A DNA stretch of 64,000 nt from Kitasatospora sp. GAS204B (GCF_029892155.1 NZ_JARZAG010000024.1:1-64000); one strand, 5' to 3'; counted from the stretch's first letter, positions 42,300 through 51,005 are shown. Program-made: numbers and translations. Notes: a model not told the origin generated them from the sequence alone.

Positions 42300-42601
42300 G
42301 ACACCCACCCCTTCCCCCACTGTCGTAGAGCCACAGCGTAGTCACGCAGCGCGGGCAATCGAACGGGATATCGACTGGTTCAGGCACCCCTGCCGTTCAA
42401 GGGAGTGCGGGCTACCCGACCAGCCTGCGCGCCAGGGCAGCACGGATCGCAGAAGCTTCCCGACCTGCCCCCAGACTGCGACGCCCGTGACCCGACGCTC
42501 CCTCAGCCACCCAGCCGGTGCCTGCCTCTGGGTCGGGTGATGCAGCGTGAGACAGACGCCGATTCCTCACCACCCAGCGCTCGCGCGGCGGAAGCACAAC
42601 G
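42300..42601. other. Gene-poor spacer between the restriction-like gene and tRNA-Tyr
   Basis: No gene with support is seen; the small open frames lack ribosome binding sites and family features. No second copy of the tRNA-Tyr 3' end was found here, so no clear attachment-site duplication is visible. Confidence 0.5.
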
Positions 42602-42643
42602 AAACAACCCCCGACCTGCGTTTCCGCAGATCGGGGGTTGTTT
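42602..42643 (-). terminator. Strong bidirectional terminator after tRNA-Tyr
   Basis: 19-base arms (42602-42620, 42625-42643) pair with one mismatch that is a G-U pair in RNA, with a TTTC loop. The minus-strand continuation is TTTCGTTG; the plus side is TTTCTC. Confidence 0.85.
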
Positions 42644-42653
42644 CTCTATCCTG

Positions 42654-42734
42654 TGGCTGGTGCAGGGTTCGAACCTGCGTAGCTTGCGCGACAGATTTAC
42701 AGTCTGCTCCCTTTGGCCGCTCGGGCAACCAGCC
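42654..42734 (-). tRNA. tRNA-Tyr (anticodon GTA)
   Basis: The 81-nt reverse complement folds with acceptor GGCTGGT/ACCAGCC, D-arm CCCGAGCGGCC, anticodon loop CTGTAAA, a long class II variable arm and T-arm GCAGGTTCGAACCTGC. Discriminator A, CCA not encoded. In S. coelicolor this tRNA is the SLP1 integration site. Confidence 0.95.
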
Positions 42735-42926
42735 AGGATGTTCGTCTCGCGGGGCTGCGCCCCGTTCGACTGGATAAACCTTACCTGATGGCAGGGGGTG
42801 CTCCGCCACTTGATTGGTCACGTGATGATCAAGGGGGTCGGGCGGGGTGGCGCTGGATAGGCTGGGGGCGTGAGTGCCCCGCTTGGGTGGGGCTGTGCTG
42901 CCGACATCGCAAGGAGACCACCACAG

Positions 42927-43415
42927 ATGGCCGACTCCAGTTTCGACATCGTCTCGCAGGTCGAGAAGCAGGAGGTCGACAACGCGATCAACCAGACCTC
43001 GCGTGAGATCGCCACCCGCTACGACTTCAAGAACGTCGGCGCGACCATCGGCTGGTCCGGCGAGCGGATCGAGATGAAGGCTGACGGCGAGGAGCGGGTG
43101 AAGGCCATCCTCGACGTGCTGCAGAGCAAGCTGATCGCGCGCAAGATCTCGCTGAAGGCGCTGGAAGCGGACGAGCCGCAGCTGTCCGGCAAGGAGTACA
43201 AGATCTTCGCGACGATCAAGGAGGGCATCTCCCAGGAGAACGCCAAGAAGATCTCCAAGATCATCCGCGACGAGGGTCCGAAGGGTGTGAAGGCGCAGGT
43301 CCAGGGCGAGGAGCTGCGGGTCTCCTCGAAGAGCCGGGACGACCTGCAGGCCGTTCAGGCGCTGCTCAAGGGCAAGGACCTGGACTTCGCGATCCAGTAC
43401 GTCAACTACCGCTGA
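42927..43415 (+). CDS. YajQ family (UPF0234) nucleotide-binding protein
   Basis: A 162-residue cytosolic protein with the full YajQ signature: SSFDIVSQVEKQEVDNAINQ, TRYDFKNVGATIGW, SKLIARKISLKALE, SKIIRDEGPKGVKAQVQGEELRV and KGKDLDFAIQYVNYR. Members bind nucleotides or c-di-GMP (Xanthomonas XC_3703); in Streptomyces the role is not settled. ATG 42927 has AAGGAGA upstream. It is followed by a hairpin terminator. Confidence 0.95.
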   Translation: MADSSFDIVSQVEKQEVDNAINQTSREIATRYDFKNVGATIGWSGERIEMKADGEERVKAILDVLQSKLIARKISLKALEADEPQLSGKEYKIFATIKEGISQENAKKISKIIRDEGPKGVKAQVQGEELRVSSKSRDDLQAVQALLKGKDLDFAIQYVNYR

Positions 43416-43436
43416 CCCAACCGGTCGAGGGTGACA

Positions 43437-43470
43437 CCCGAGGGGCTCCGCGCAAGCGGGGCCCCTCGGG
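43437..43470 (+). terminator. Hairpin terminator after the YajQ-family gene
   Basis: 15-bp arms with one mismatch, starting 21 bp after the stop; no T-run. Confidence 0.7.
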
Positions 43471-43726
43471 CGTTCCGGTCGCGAGTGGAGAAGTTTCCTG
43501 AGAATTTGATGTATGTCCGCTGGACGTAGGTGCACCTCCGCAAAGAGGTGATAACCGGTCCAGTCCAAGCTTGGCGGCACCGGGGGGGTATGCGCGATGC
43601 CATGCGCCGGGGCAGGATCGGGGGCGCGCGGGCCACAGGCCCGCGCCCGGGCTCAGCAATTCTTAAAAGTTGAGCATTACGTTGACCCGGCTTGCCCCAC
43701 CAGAACTCTCGAAGGGGACGCCACCG
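43471..43726 (+). promoter_or_regulatory. Upstream region of the PAP2-type gene
   Basis: No gene supported. It includes the small inverted repeat CACCTC-GAGGTG (about 43531-43549), an AT-rich patch, a hairpin GCGCGGGCC/GGCCCGCGC (43626-43646), and an AT-rich TTCTTAAAAGTTGAGCATTACG stretch (43660s-43680) that may hold a promoter just downstream of the hairpin. Confidence 0.45.
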
Positions 43727-44989
43727 GTGACCAGCCCGCTCCACCTCGTCCGTCCCGCCGCCGACACGAGCCGTTCGGCGCCGGTCCGCACCCCGTCGAC
43801 CGCCCAGACCTCGAATGCGAGCCCGACCCTACGCCCGAGCGAGAACACGGGTTCGGGAACGGGCGCGGATGCGGGCGCGGGCGCGGGCGCCGACGAGAGC
43901 ACGGGGCCGCGCGGCGCCTCCGGGCTCAGCGGGAAGAGGCAGGGACCCCCCAGCGGCTGGCGTGATCGGCTCGCCGCGACCTGGGACGGCCTCGCGGGGG
44001 TGCGGCGCAGAGCCCGGTACGTGCGGCTGCTGGCCTGGCCGGTGTACTTCCTGCTGCTCTGGCGGTACATCGCGGACAACGGGCTGCCCTACCAGAACGA
44101 CGTGGTCTTCTGCTGGCTGATCGGCGCGCTGATCGCCGCTGCCGTGCAGAGCGGCCACCGGTTCGGCTGGCTGCGGGTGCTGCGCGACTGGCTCCCGGTG
44201 ATGGGCGCCGTCTACGCCTACTCGCTGCTGCGCGGCTACGGCGCGCACACGCCCTGGGCCGTGCACTGGCGGCCGCAGCTGGAGATCGACAAGGTGCTCG
44301 GGTTCGGGCAGGTCTGGAGCGTGCGGCTGCAGCACTGGCTGTACACGCCGGGGCACCCGCACTGGTACGACTACCTGTTCACCGTCGTCTACATGTCGCA
44401 CTTCTTCGCGATCTTCATCGTGCTGGCCGCGCTCTGGCAGCGGCGGCACGACCGCTTCACCCGGCTGCTGGTGTTCTACCTGGCGCTCACCTTCGCGGGC
44501 TTCGCGACCTACATGCTCTACCCGGCCGACCCGCCGTGGCTGGCCGCGCAGAACGGGCACCTGCCGGGCCTGACCCGGGTGGTCTCGGACGTGCTGGCCC
44601 AGAGCCACCTGCCGGAGGCCGGATCGATCTTCGAGAACGGCAGCCAGTTCGACAACGACGTGGCGGCGATGCCCTCGCTGCACGCCTCCTACCCGATGCT
44701 GCTGGCGCTCTTCTTCTGGCCGACCGCCGGACGCAAGATGCGGGTGCTGCTGGCCGCCTATCCGCTGCTGATGGCCTTCACCCTGGTCTACGGCGCCGAG
44801 CACTTCGTGATCGACGTGCTGATGGGCTGGCTCTACACCGCCGCCGTGTACTACGGCCTCGGGCGGCTGCTGGACCGGCGGGCGGCGAAGCGGGCGACCC
44901 GGCTGGCCGACCGGGAACTGGCCCTGGCACAGGAGTCGCAGCGGGACCCGGCACTCGAGCCCGTCGGCGCCACCGCGATGACCGCGTAA
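43727..44989 (+). CDS. PAP2-superfamily membrane phosphatase/phosphotransferase
   Basis: A 420-residue membrane protein; start GTG 43727 has AAGGGGA at 8 bases. A Ser/Thr/Pro/Gly/Ala-rich cytosolic extension of ~90 residues precedes about six transmembrane helices. PAP2 motifs are PSLHASYPMLL (catalytic His) and VYGAEHFVIDVLMGW (second His and Asp). This order and the DKVLGFG block match the AUR1/inositol-phosphotransferase-like PAP2_3 group in actinobacteria, involved in lipid or lipoglycan modification; actual substrate is unknown. The long disordered N-terminus is unusual. Confidence 0.8.
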   Translation: MTSPLHLVRPAADTSRSAPVRTPSTAQTSNASPTLRPSENTGSGTGADAGAGAGADESTGPRGASGLSGKRQGPPSGWRDRLAATWDGLAGVRRRARYVRLLAWPVYFLLLWRYIADNGLPYQNDVVFCWLIGALIAAAVQSGHRFGWLRVLRDWLPVMGAVYAYSLLRGYGAHTPWAVHWRPQLEIDKVLGFGQVWSVRLQHWLYTPGHPHWYDYLFTVVYMSHFFAIFIVLAALWQRRHDRFTRLLVFYLALTFAGFATYMLYPADPPWLAAQNGHLPGLTRVVSDVLAQSHLPEAGSIFENGSQFDNDVAAMPSLHASYPMLLALFFWPTAGRKMRVLLAAYPLLMAFTLVYGAEHFVIDVLMGWLYTAAVYYGLGRLLDRRAAKRATRLADRELALAQESQRDPALEPVGATAMTA

Positions 44990-45031
44990 CGCGGGTACCT
45001 ACGGGGAACGGCAGGACGGCAGACTGGCCCC

Positions 45032-45601
45032 GTGCCGAACTCCCCCGCCACCCCCGCCCCGTTCCGCCCGAACGCCGCGCAGCTCGCCGCGGCCCAGGAC
45101 GTGACCATCCCCGATGTGTCAGGCCCCGGGCTGCGGGTGCTGTTCTGCGGGATCAATCCCGGGCTCTGGTCCGGCGCCACCGGCCACCACTTCGCCCGCC
45201 CGGGCAACCGGTTCTGGCCGGCCCTGCACCGCTCCGGCTTCACGCCCCGGCTGCTGCGCCCGGACGAGCAGGGCGAGCTGCTCGCGCTGGGCCTGGGCAT
45301 CACCAATGTGGTGGCCCGGGCCAGCGCGAAGGCCGATGAGCTGACCCGCGCCGAGCTGAAGGAGGGCGGCGCGGCCCTGGTCGAGCGGGTGGACCGGCTG
45401 CGCCCCAGGGTGCTGGCGGTGCTCGGGATCGGCGCGTACCGCACGGCTTTCGGCCACCCGCGCGCTGCGGTCGGGCGGCAGCCCGAGGGGGTGGGCGCAA
45501 CGGAGGTCTGGGTGCTGCCCAATCCGAGCGGCCTGAACGCGCACTACTCGCTGGACGCGCTGGCGGCGGAGTTCCGCACCTTGCGCGAGGCTCTGGGCTG
45601 A
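45032..45601 (+). CDS. mug: G/U mismatch-specific DNA glycosylase
   Basis: Removes uracil (and thymine or ethenocytosine) from mismatches with guanine in DNA. It has 189 residues. The catalytic motif FCGINPGLWSG, the FARPGNRFWPAL block, LGLGITNVVARASAKADEL and the C-terminal LPNPSGLNAHYSLD are all present. GTG at 45032 gives the usual length. Stand-alone, 98 bp before the next gene. Confidence 0.95.
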   Translation: MPNSPATPAPFRPNAAQLAAAQDVTIPDVSGPGLRVLFCGINPGLWSGATGHHFARPGNRFWPALHRSGFTPRLLRPDEQGELLALGLGITNVVARASAKADELTRAELKEGGAALVERVDRLRPRVLAVLGIGAYRTAFGHPRAAVGRQPEGVGATEVWVLPNPSGLNAHYSLDALAAEFRTLREALG

Positions 45602-45699
45602 CAGCGAGGTTCTGGGCTGACAGCACGCCGCCCGGGCCCCCACCGCACTAGGCTCGCCCCACCAACGCGCGGCGACTCCCGGAAGCAGGTGGCTCACCC

Positions 45700-46821
45700 A
45701 TGCCCCGTCCGTTCACCAGTGAGCAGTACGCGACCCGGATGGCCCAGGCCGTCGAGGCGGCTTCCGCCGCGGGCCTGGCCGGGCTGGTGATCGCGCCGGG
45801 CCCGGACCTGGTGCACCTGTGCGGCTACCGCCCGACGGCCGCCACCGAGCGGCTCACCGCGCTGGTGCTGGCCCCGGAGCGGGAGCCGGCCCTGGTGGTC
45901 CCCCGCCTGGAGCGCCCGGACGCGGCGGCGGCCCCGGGAGCGAGCGCGCTGCGCCTGGTGGACTGGGTGGACGGCGTGGACCCGTACGCCGTCACCGCGC
46001 CGCTGCTGGGCCCGGCCGACGGACGGTACGGGATCTCCGACTCCGCCTGGGCGATGCACCTGCTGGGCCTCCAGCAGGCGCTGCCCGGCGCCGCCTTCGG
46101 GTCGCTGACCGCCGTGCTGCCGATGCTGCGCGGGGTCAAGGACGCCGAGGAGCTGGCCCGGCTGGCCGCCGCCGGGGCCGCCGCCGACGCCACGTACCAG
46201 GAGATCCTCCAGGTCGCCTTCGCCGGGCGCCGCGAGCGCGAGGTGGCCGCTGATCTGGCCGCGCTGCTGCGGGCGCACGGGCACGAGCAGGTGGACTTCA
46301 CCGTGGTCGGCTCCGGCCCGAACGGCGCCAACCCGCACCACGAGGCGGGCGAGCGGACGATCGAGGTCGGCGACACGGTGGTGCTGGACTTCGGCGGCCT
46401 GAAGGACGGCTACGGCTCGGACACCACCCGCACCGTGCACGTCGGGCAGTCGGCGCCGGCCGAGGTGCGCGAGGTGCACGAGGTGGTGCGGCTGGCGCAG
46501 CAGGCGGCCTTCGAGGCGGTCCGGCCCGGGGTTGCCTGCCAGGAGATCGACCGGGTGGCCCGCCGGGTGATCACCGAGGCGGGGTACGGCGAGTACTTCA
46601 TCCACCGCACAGGGCACGGGATCGGCACCACCACCCACGAGCCGCCGTACATGATCGAGGGCGAGGAGCTCCCGCTGGTGCCCGGGATGTGCTTCTCGAT
46701 CGAGCCGGGCATCTACCTGCCGGGGCGGTTCGGGGTGCGGATCGAGGACATCGTCACGGTGACCGCGACGGGCGGCGAGCGGTTCAACAGCACCTCGCGG
46801 GAGCTGGCCACGGTGGCCTGA
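45700..46821 (+). CDS. M24-family aminopeptidase / Xaa-Pro dipeptidase
   Basis: A 373-residue cytosolic metallopeptidase. N-terminal creatinase-like domain (residues 1-~140), then the pita-bread fold with all five metal ligands: VVLDFGG (Asp), DTTRTVHV (Asp), IHRTGHGIG (His), FSIEPGIY (Glu), and VRIEDIVTV (Glu). Cleaves X-Pro dipeptides, helped by the His in TGHGIGTTTHE. ATG 45700 with GGAAGCAGG upstream. Confidence 0.93.
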   Translation: MPRPFTSEQYATRMAQAVEAASAAGLAGLVIAPGPDLVHLCGYRPTAATERLTALVLAPEREPALVVPRLERPDAAAAPGASALRLVDWVDGVDPYAVTAPLLGPADGRYGISDSAWAMHLLGLQQALPGAAFGSLTAVLPMLRGVKDAEELARLAAAGAAADATYQEILQVAFAGRREREVAADLAALLRAHGHEQVDFTVVGSGPNGANPHHEAGERTIEVGDTVVLDFGGLKDGYGSDTTRTVHVGQSAPAEVREVHEVVRLAQQAAFEAVRPGVACQEIDRVARRVITEAGYGEYFIHRTGHGIGTTTHEPPYMIEGEELPLVPGMCFSIEPGIYLPGRFGVRIEDIVTVTATGGERFNSTSRELATVA

Positions 46822-46958
46822 GGCGGCATGAGTGGGCGAGTGGGATCCATGAGCGGCATTCATGGCTGCCCCCGTTCCATCGACCGCGGCCCCTGCTTCC
46901 GGCCGCCCCCGACTCCTAGCGTGATCAGCACACCCACCGATCACGCCAGGAGCAGTCG

Positions 46959-47960
46959 ATGTCCCGTCAGTACCAGGCCGTCCACCAGGTCTCCCGCCCC
47001 ACCGGGCGCGCCGTCGCGGAGAACTTCGCCTTCGTCGAGGGCGAGTTCCCGCCGCCGGCCGCCGGCACCGCGCTGGTCGAGAACGTCTACCTCTCGGTCG
47101 ACCCCTATATGCGCGAGGCGATGGACGAAGGGCACTGGGAGCTGAACGCCCCGCTGGAGGGCCGTGCGATCGGGCGGGTGATCGAGTCCAGGACGCCCGA
47201 ACTCGCGGTCGGCGACCTGGTCTTCCACCGGCACGCCTGGCGCACCCACGCGGTGCTCACCCCGTCCGAGGCCCGACTGCTGCCGGCCATCGACGGCGTG
47301 CCGCTGAGCACCCACCTGAGCCTGCTCGGTGGCACCGGCCTGAGCGCGTACGTCGGCCTGACCCGGGTGCTGCGGCTGCAGCCCGGCGAGTCGATCTTCA
47401 TCTCGGCCGCGGCCGGCGGAGTCGGCAGCGCGGCCGGGCAGTTCGCCCGGCTGCTCGGCGCCGGGCGGATCATCGGCAGCGCCGGCTCGGCGGCCAAGGT
47501 CGCCCACCTCACCGAACGGGCCGGCTTCGACGCCGCCTTCGACTACCACGACGGGCCGGTGGCCGAACTGCTGGGCGCGGCCGCACCGGAGGGGATCGAC
47601 ACCTTCCTCGACAACGTCGGCGGCGACCACCTCGAAGGCGCCCTGGAGGTGCTGCGCGACCACGGCCGGATCGCCTGGTGCGGCGCGATCGCCCAGTACA
47701 GCACCGAGCCGCCCCCCGCCCCGCGCAACCTCTACAACGTGGTACACAAGGCGCTCCGGATGGAGGGCTTCCTGGTCCGCCAACACCTGGACGCCCAGCA
47801 GGAGTTGACCGACTTCCTGGTGCCGCACCTGCGGGCCGGACGGGTGCGCGCGGACGAGACGGTGGTGGCCGGCTTCGAGAACGTGGTGGGGGCGTTCCTC
47901 GGCATGCTGGACGGCGCGAACATCGGCAAGATGCTGGTCCAGGTCGCCGACCTCGGTTGA
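46959..47960 (+). CDS. NADP-dependent medium-chain reductase (prostaglandin reductase/YncB type)
   Basis: A 333-residue enzyme lacking structural zinc. N-terminal GroES-like domain (NVYLSVDPYMREAMDEG, LVFHRHAWRTHAVL) is followed by the Rossmann motif SAAAGGVGSAAGQFARLLG and GSAGSAAKVAHL. FLDNVGGDHLEGALEVL and VVHKALRMEGFLV are typical of leukotriene B4 12-hydroxydehydrogenase-like alkenal reductases. ATG 46959 with CAGGAG. Substrate not determined; these usually reduce electrophilic enones. Confidence 0.9.
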   Translation: MSRQYQAVHQVSRPTGRAVAENFAFVEGEFPPPAAGTALVENVYLSVDPYMREAMDEGHWELNAPLEGRAIGRVIESRTPELAVGDLVFHRHAWRTHAVLTPSEARLLPAIDGVPLSTHLSLLGGTGLSAYVGLTRVLRLQPGESIFISAAAGGVGSAAGQFARLLGAGRIIGSAGSAAKVAHLTERAGFDAAFDYHDGPVAELLGAAAPEGIDTFLDNVGGDHLEGALEVLRDHGRIAWCGAIAQYSTEPPPAPRNLYNVVHKALRMEGFLVRQHLDAQQELTDFLVPHLRAGRVRADETVVAGFENVVGAFLGMLDGANIGKMLVQVADLG

Positions 47961-47983
47961 CCCGAAGTCAACTTGACGCATCG

Positions 47984-49228
47984 TCAGTTCTCCGGTCGCG
48001 GGCCGACGTAGTCGGCGCGGGCCCGCATCCGCAGCGGCGCCTCGCGGTACTCCTCCATCGCGTGGGCGAGCCAACCCGCCGTCCTGGCAACCGAGAAGAC
48101 CACCTCGCCGGCCTCGGCGGCCATCTCGCCCAGGTGCGCGAACGCGGCCAGCGCCAGGTCCACGTTGGCCGCCTCGGCGGCCGGCGCGTGCTGGCCGCCG
48201 GCCGCCCGAACCACCGCGTCAACGGCCGCCAACACCGGCTCGTATCCTGGCAGTTGCCGCATGGCATCGAGCAGGGCCACGCTCCGCGGGTCGCCCTGTG
48301 GGTAGAGCCGGTGGCCAAGACCCGGGATCGACCGGCCGGTGCGCAGGTACTCGGAGACCACCGGCACGGCGTCCCCGGCCGCCAGCACCTCGGCGAGCAT
48401 CCGGTACGCGAGCGCGCTGGCGGCGCCGTGCAGCGGACCGTCGGACGCGCCGAGGCCGGCCGAGACCACCGCGTACGGGTGGGCCCGCGCGGAGGCGGCG
48501 ACCCGGGCGGCGACGGTGGAGACCGCCAGCTCGTGGTCGGCGAGCAGCACCAGCGCGCGGTCCAGGCAGGCCACCGCCGCGGGGGTCGGCGCGGCGGGCG
48601 CCAGCCGGGTCCACAGCCGGGCGGCGAGCGAGGCGTCCGGCGCGGTCGGCGGGCCCGGCAGCGCCTCCACCAGGGCGGCGATCAGCGCCGCGCCGGTGGC
48701 CCGCACGTTCGCCTCGCGCAGGTCGAAGCGGAGCGGGTCCAGCGAGGCGGCCACCGCCGCCGAGACCCGCAGCCGGTCGGGCAGCCGGGTCGCGGCGGGC
48801 AGCGTCCCCGCACTGCGGCGCAGCGCGGCGACCAGCTCGGCGGGCGCGCGCAGTTCCACGCCCGGCTCGGCGCCGACGCCCCAGAGCCAGCCGACCGCCG
48901 ACTCGAAGCCGTACCGCTCAGCGAGTTGGACGGCGTCGCGGCCGCGGTAGTAGAGCCGGCCGTCCTCGATCAGGGTGAGCGCGGTGCGGACGGTGACTGG
49001 CGCTACCGACGGCAGGCCGTCGGCCGCAGTTGGGGACGCGCCACGGGGCGGGCGGCGGCGCTGACCGACGGCCAGCGCGTCCACCTCGCGGGCGTCGAAG
49101 GTGCTGCCCTTGCCGCCGGGCACCCGCTCGCTGCTCAGCAGGCCCCGACTGGCGTACGCGTAGACGGTCTCCACCTTGACCCCGAGGATCTCGGCGACCT
49201 GCTGCGTCGTCAACCTGCCATCGCTCAT
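47984..49228 (-). CDS. Citrate-synthase-like protein with N-terminal MerR/excisionase-type helix-turn-helix
   Basis: A 414-residue fusion. Residues 1-~50 are a winged helix-turn-helix (SDGRLTTQQVAEILGVKVETVY and AYASRGLLSSERVPGGKG). From ~70 on is a citrate-synthase fold: LIEDGRLYYRGRDAVQLAERYG, DGPLHGAASALAYRML (first His), IPGLGHRLYPQGDPRS (second His), and ANVDLALAAFAH (catalytic Asp). All three catalytic residues of citrate synthase are present. It is divergent from a second citrate synthase gene, with an operator-like region between. Autoregulation and metabolite control seem likely but are inferred. Confidence 0.88.
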   Translation of the reverse strand: MSDGRLTTQQVAEILGVKVETVYAYASRGLLSSERVPGGKGSTFDAREVDALAVGQRRRPPRGASPTAADGLPSVAPVTVRTALTLIEDGRLYYRGRDAVQLAERYGFESAVGWLWGVGAEPGVELRAPAELVAALRRSAGTLPAATRLPDRLRVSAAVAASLDPLRFDLREANVRATGAALIAALVEALPGPPTAPDASLAARLWTRLAPAAPTPAAVACLDRALVLLADHELAVSTVAARVAASARAHPYAVVSAGLGASDGPLHGAASALAYRMLAEVLAAGDAVPVVSEYLRTGRSIPGLGHRLYPQGDPRSVALLDAMRQLPGYEPVLAAVDAVVRAAGGQHAPAAEAANVDLALAAFAHLGEMAAEAGEVVFSVARTAGWLAHAMEEYREAPLRMRARADYVGPRPEN

Positions 49229-49266
49229 CCCGTGACCTCCTCAGTCGCCCCGTCGGCAGTATCTCA

Positions 49267-49303
49267 CATTGATTTCAGTCAACATTGACAACATCGATCA
49301 ATG
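49267..49303. promoter_or_regulatory. Operator-like inverted repeats between the two citrate synthase genes
   Basis: The 116-bp divergent spacer holds TTGA-TTTCAG-TCAA (49269-49282) and, directly after, TTGA-CAACATCGA-TCAA (49285-49301), with CATTGA repeated at 49267 and 49283. Such paired TTGA/TCAA palindromes in a promoter region are a plausible binding site for the HTH-citrate synthase. Confidence 0.55.
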
Positions 49304-49344
49304 CTCGCAGAGTTCTGACTGTCAGCCGTTCCGAGGAGGTAGTC

Positions 49345-50526
49345 ATGTCGACCGCGATAACCCCACCCCAGGCCCCCGCGCAGTCGCCGGGCATCGAGGT
49401 GCCCCGCGGCCTCAAGGGCGTCGTCGTCACCGAGACCGCGCTGAGTGACGTGCGCGGACTCGAGGGCTTCTACCACTACCGGCAGTACTCGGCGATCGAG
49501 CTGGCCGAGCGGCGCAGCCTGGAGGACGTCTGGCACCTGATGCTGCTCGGCGAGCTGCCGGACGCCGCCGCCCGGGCCGCCTTCCACGCCCGCACCGCCC
49601 CGCTGCGCCGGCTGCCCGAGGCGCTGCGCCCGCTGCTGCCCGCGCTCGCCGCCGCCACCAAGGAGGCCGGACCGCTGGCCGCGCTCGGCCCCGCGCTCTC
49701 CATCGCGGCCGCCGACCGCGGCATCCGCCCGCTCTACGACACCGCACCCGAGCAGCGGATCGAGGACGCGCTCTTCGCCACCGCGCTGGTGCCCACCATC
49801 CTCACCGCGCTGCACCGCCTGCAGCACGGCGAGCAGCCCGTCGAGCCGCGCGAGGACCTGCCGTACGCCGCCAACCACCTCTACATGCTGACCGGCCGGG
49901 AGCCGGCGGCGGCCGAGGCCCGGGCGATCGAGCGCTACCTGATCGCCACCGTCGACCACGGCTTCAACGCCTCCACCTTCACCGCCCGGGTGATCGCCTC
50001 CACCGGCGCCGACCTGGTCGCCTGCCTGGTCGGCGGCCTCGGCGCGCTCTCCGGCCCACTGCACGGCGGCGCCCCCAGCCGGGCCCTGGACACCCTGGAC
50101 GAGATCGGCACCCTCGACCGGATCGACCCCTGGATCCGCGCCCGGGTGCTGGCCGGCGACCGGATCATGGGCTTCGGCCACCCCGTCTACCGCACCGACG
50201 ACCCGCGCTCGCGGATGCTGCGCGGCGTCGCCGAGGGCTTCGGCGGCGAGCTGGTGGACTTCGCCGTCGAGGTGGAGCGCCAGGTGCTGGCGATCCTCGC
50301 CGAACTCAAGCCGGGCCGGGAGCTGCACACCAACGTCGAGTTCTACGCGGGCGTGGTGATGCACCTCTGCGGCCTGCCGCGCGAGATGTTCACCCCCACC
50401 TTCGCCGCCGCCCGCGCCATCGGCTGGAGCGCCAACATCCTGGAGCAGGCCGCCGACAGCAAGATCATCCGCCCCGCCGCCCGCTACGTCGGCCCCCCGG
50501 TCCCGCAGCCGGTGCCGAGCGCCTGA
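49345..50526 (+). CDS. Citrate synthase family protein (2-methylcitrate synthase-like)
   Basis: A 393-residue enzyme of the short-chain citrate/2-methylcitrate synthase group. GLEGFYHYRQYSAIELAERRSLEDVWHLML forms the N-terminal part; LSGPLHGGAPSRAL and GFGHPVYRTDDPRS carry the two catalytic histidines. The third catalytic residue, normally Asp in NVDF, is Glu here (TNVEFYAG). ATG 49345 has GAGGAGG at 5 bases. Divergent to the HTH fusion. Condenses acetyl-CoA or propionyl-CoA with oxaloacetate; which one is not clear. Confidence 0.88.
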   Translation: MSTAITPPQAPAQSPGIEVPRGLKGVVVTETALSDVRGLEGFYHYRQYSAIELAERRSLEDVWHLMLLGELPDAAARAAFHARTAPLRRLPEALRPLLPALAAATKEAGPLAALGPALSIAAADRGIRPLYDTAPEQRIEDALFATALVPTILTALHRLQHGEQPVEPREDLPYAANHLYMLTGREPAAAEARAIERYLIATVDHGFNASTFTARVIASTGADLVACLVGGLGALSGPLHGGAPSRALDTLDEIGTLDRIDPWIRARVLAGDRIMGFGHPVYRTDDPRSRMLRGVAEGFGGELVDFAVEVERQVLAILAELKPGRELHTNVEFYAGVVMHLCGLPREMFTPTFAAARAIGWSANILEQAADSKIIRPAARYVGPPVPQPVPSA

Positions 50527-50600
50527 GCCGCCGCCCCCGCCTGCGGGCGCTCCACCGTCGGGCGGCCGAACGGCCACCCGACCCAGCGGCAGGGCGAACG

Positions 50601-51005
50601 TCAGTAGCGGTGCCCGAACCCCTCGTCGGTGGAGACGATCTCGCGGCCGAGCGGCATCAGCGAGACCGGGATCATCTTCAGGTTCGCCCAGCCGAACGGG
50701 ATCCCGATGATCGAGAGGAAGAGCGGGATGCTGGTGGCCAGGTGGGCCAGCGCCAGCCACCAGCCCGCGAAGACGAGCCAGATCACGTTGCCGACGCAGG
50801 ACGGCGCCCCCGCGTCCGGGCGCTGCACCGTGGTCCGGCCGAACGGCCACAGCATGTAGGAGGCAAGGCGGAAGGCCGCGATGCCGAAGGGAATGGTGAT
50901 GATCAGCACGCAGCAGATGACGCCCGCGATCGCATAGGCGATAGCCATCCAGAGGCCGCAGAAGATCAGCCAGAGGACATTGAGGATCAGGTTGACGACC
51001 TTCAT
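50601..51005 (-). CDS. YccF domain inner-membrane protein
   Basis: A 134-residue membrane protein of the YccF (DUF307) family. It has two repeats of a hydrophobic block; the first (LNVLWLIFCGLWMAIAYAIAG) and the second (GNVIWLVFAGWWLALAHLATS) are each followed by an IPFG-containing segment, IITIPFGIAAFRLASYMLWPFG and IIGIPFGWANLKMIPVSLMPLG. These repeated IPFG and PxG motifs define the family. Function unknown. ATG at 51005. Confidence 0.92.
   Translation of the reverse strand: MKVVNLILNVLWLIFCGLWMAIAYAIAGVICCVLIITIPFGIAAFRLASYMLWPFGRTTVQRPDAGAPSCVGNVIWLVFAGWWLALAHLATSIPLFLSIIGIPFGWANLKMIPVSLMPLGREIVSTDEGFGHRY

Noticed and set aside
42405..42788. 127-residue frame crossing the tRNA-Tyr locus
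   Set aside because: It covers a tRNA and a terminator and has no ribosome binding site or domain.
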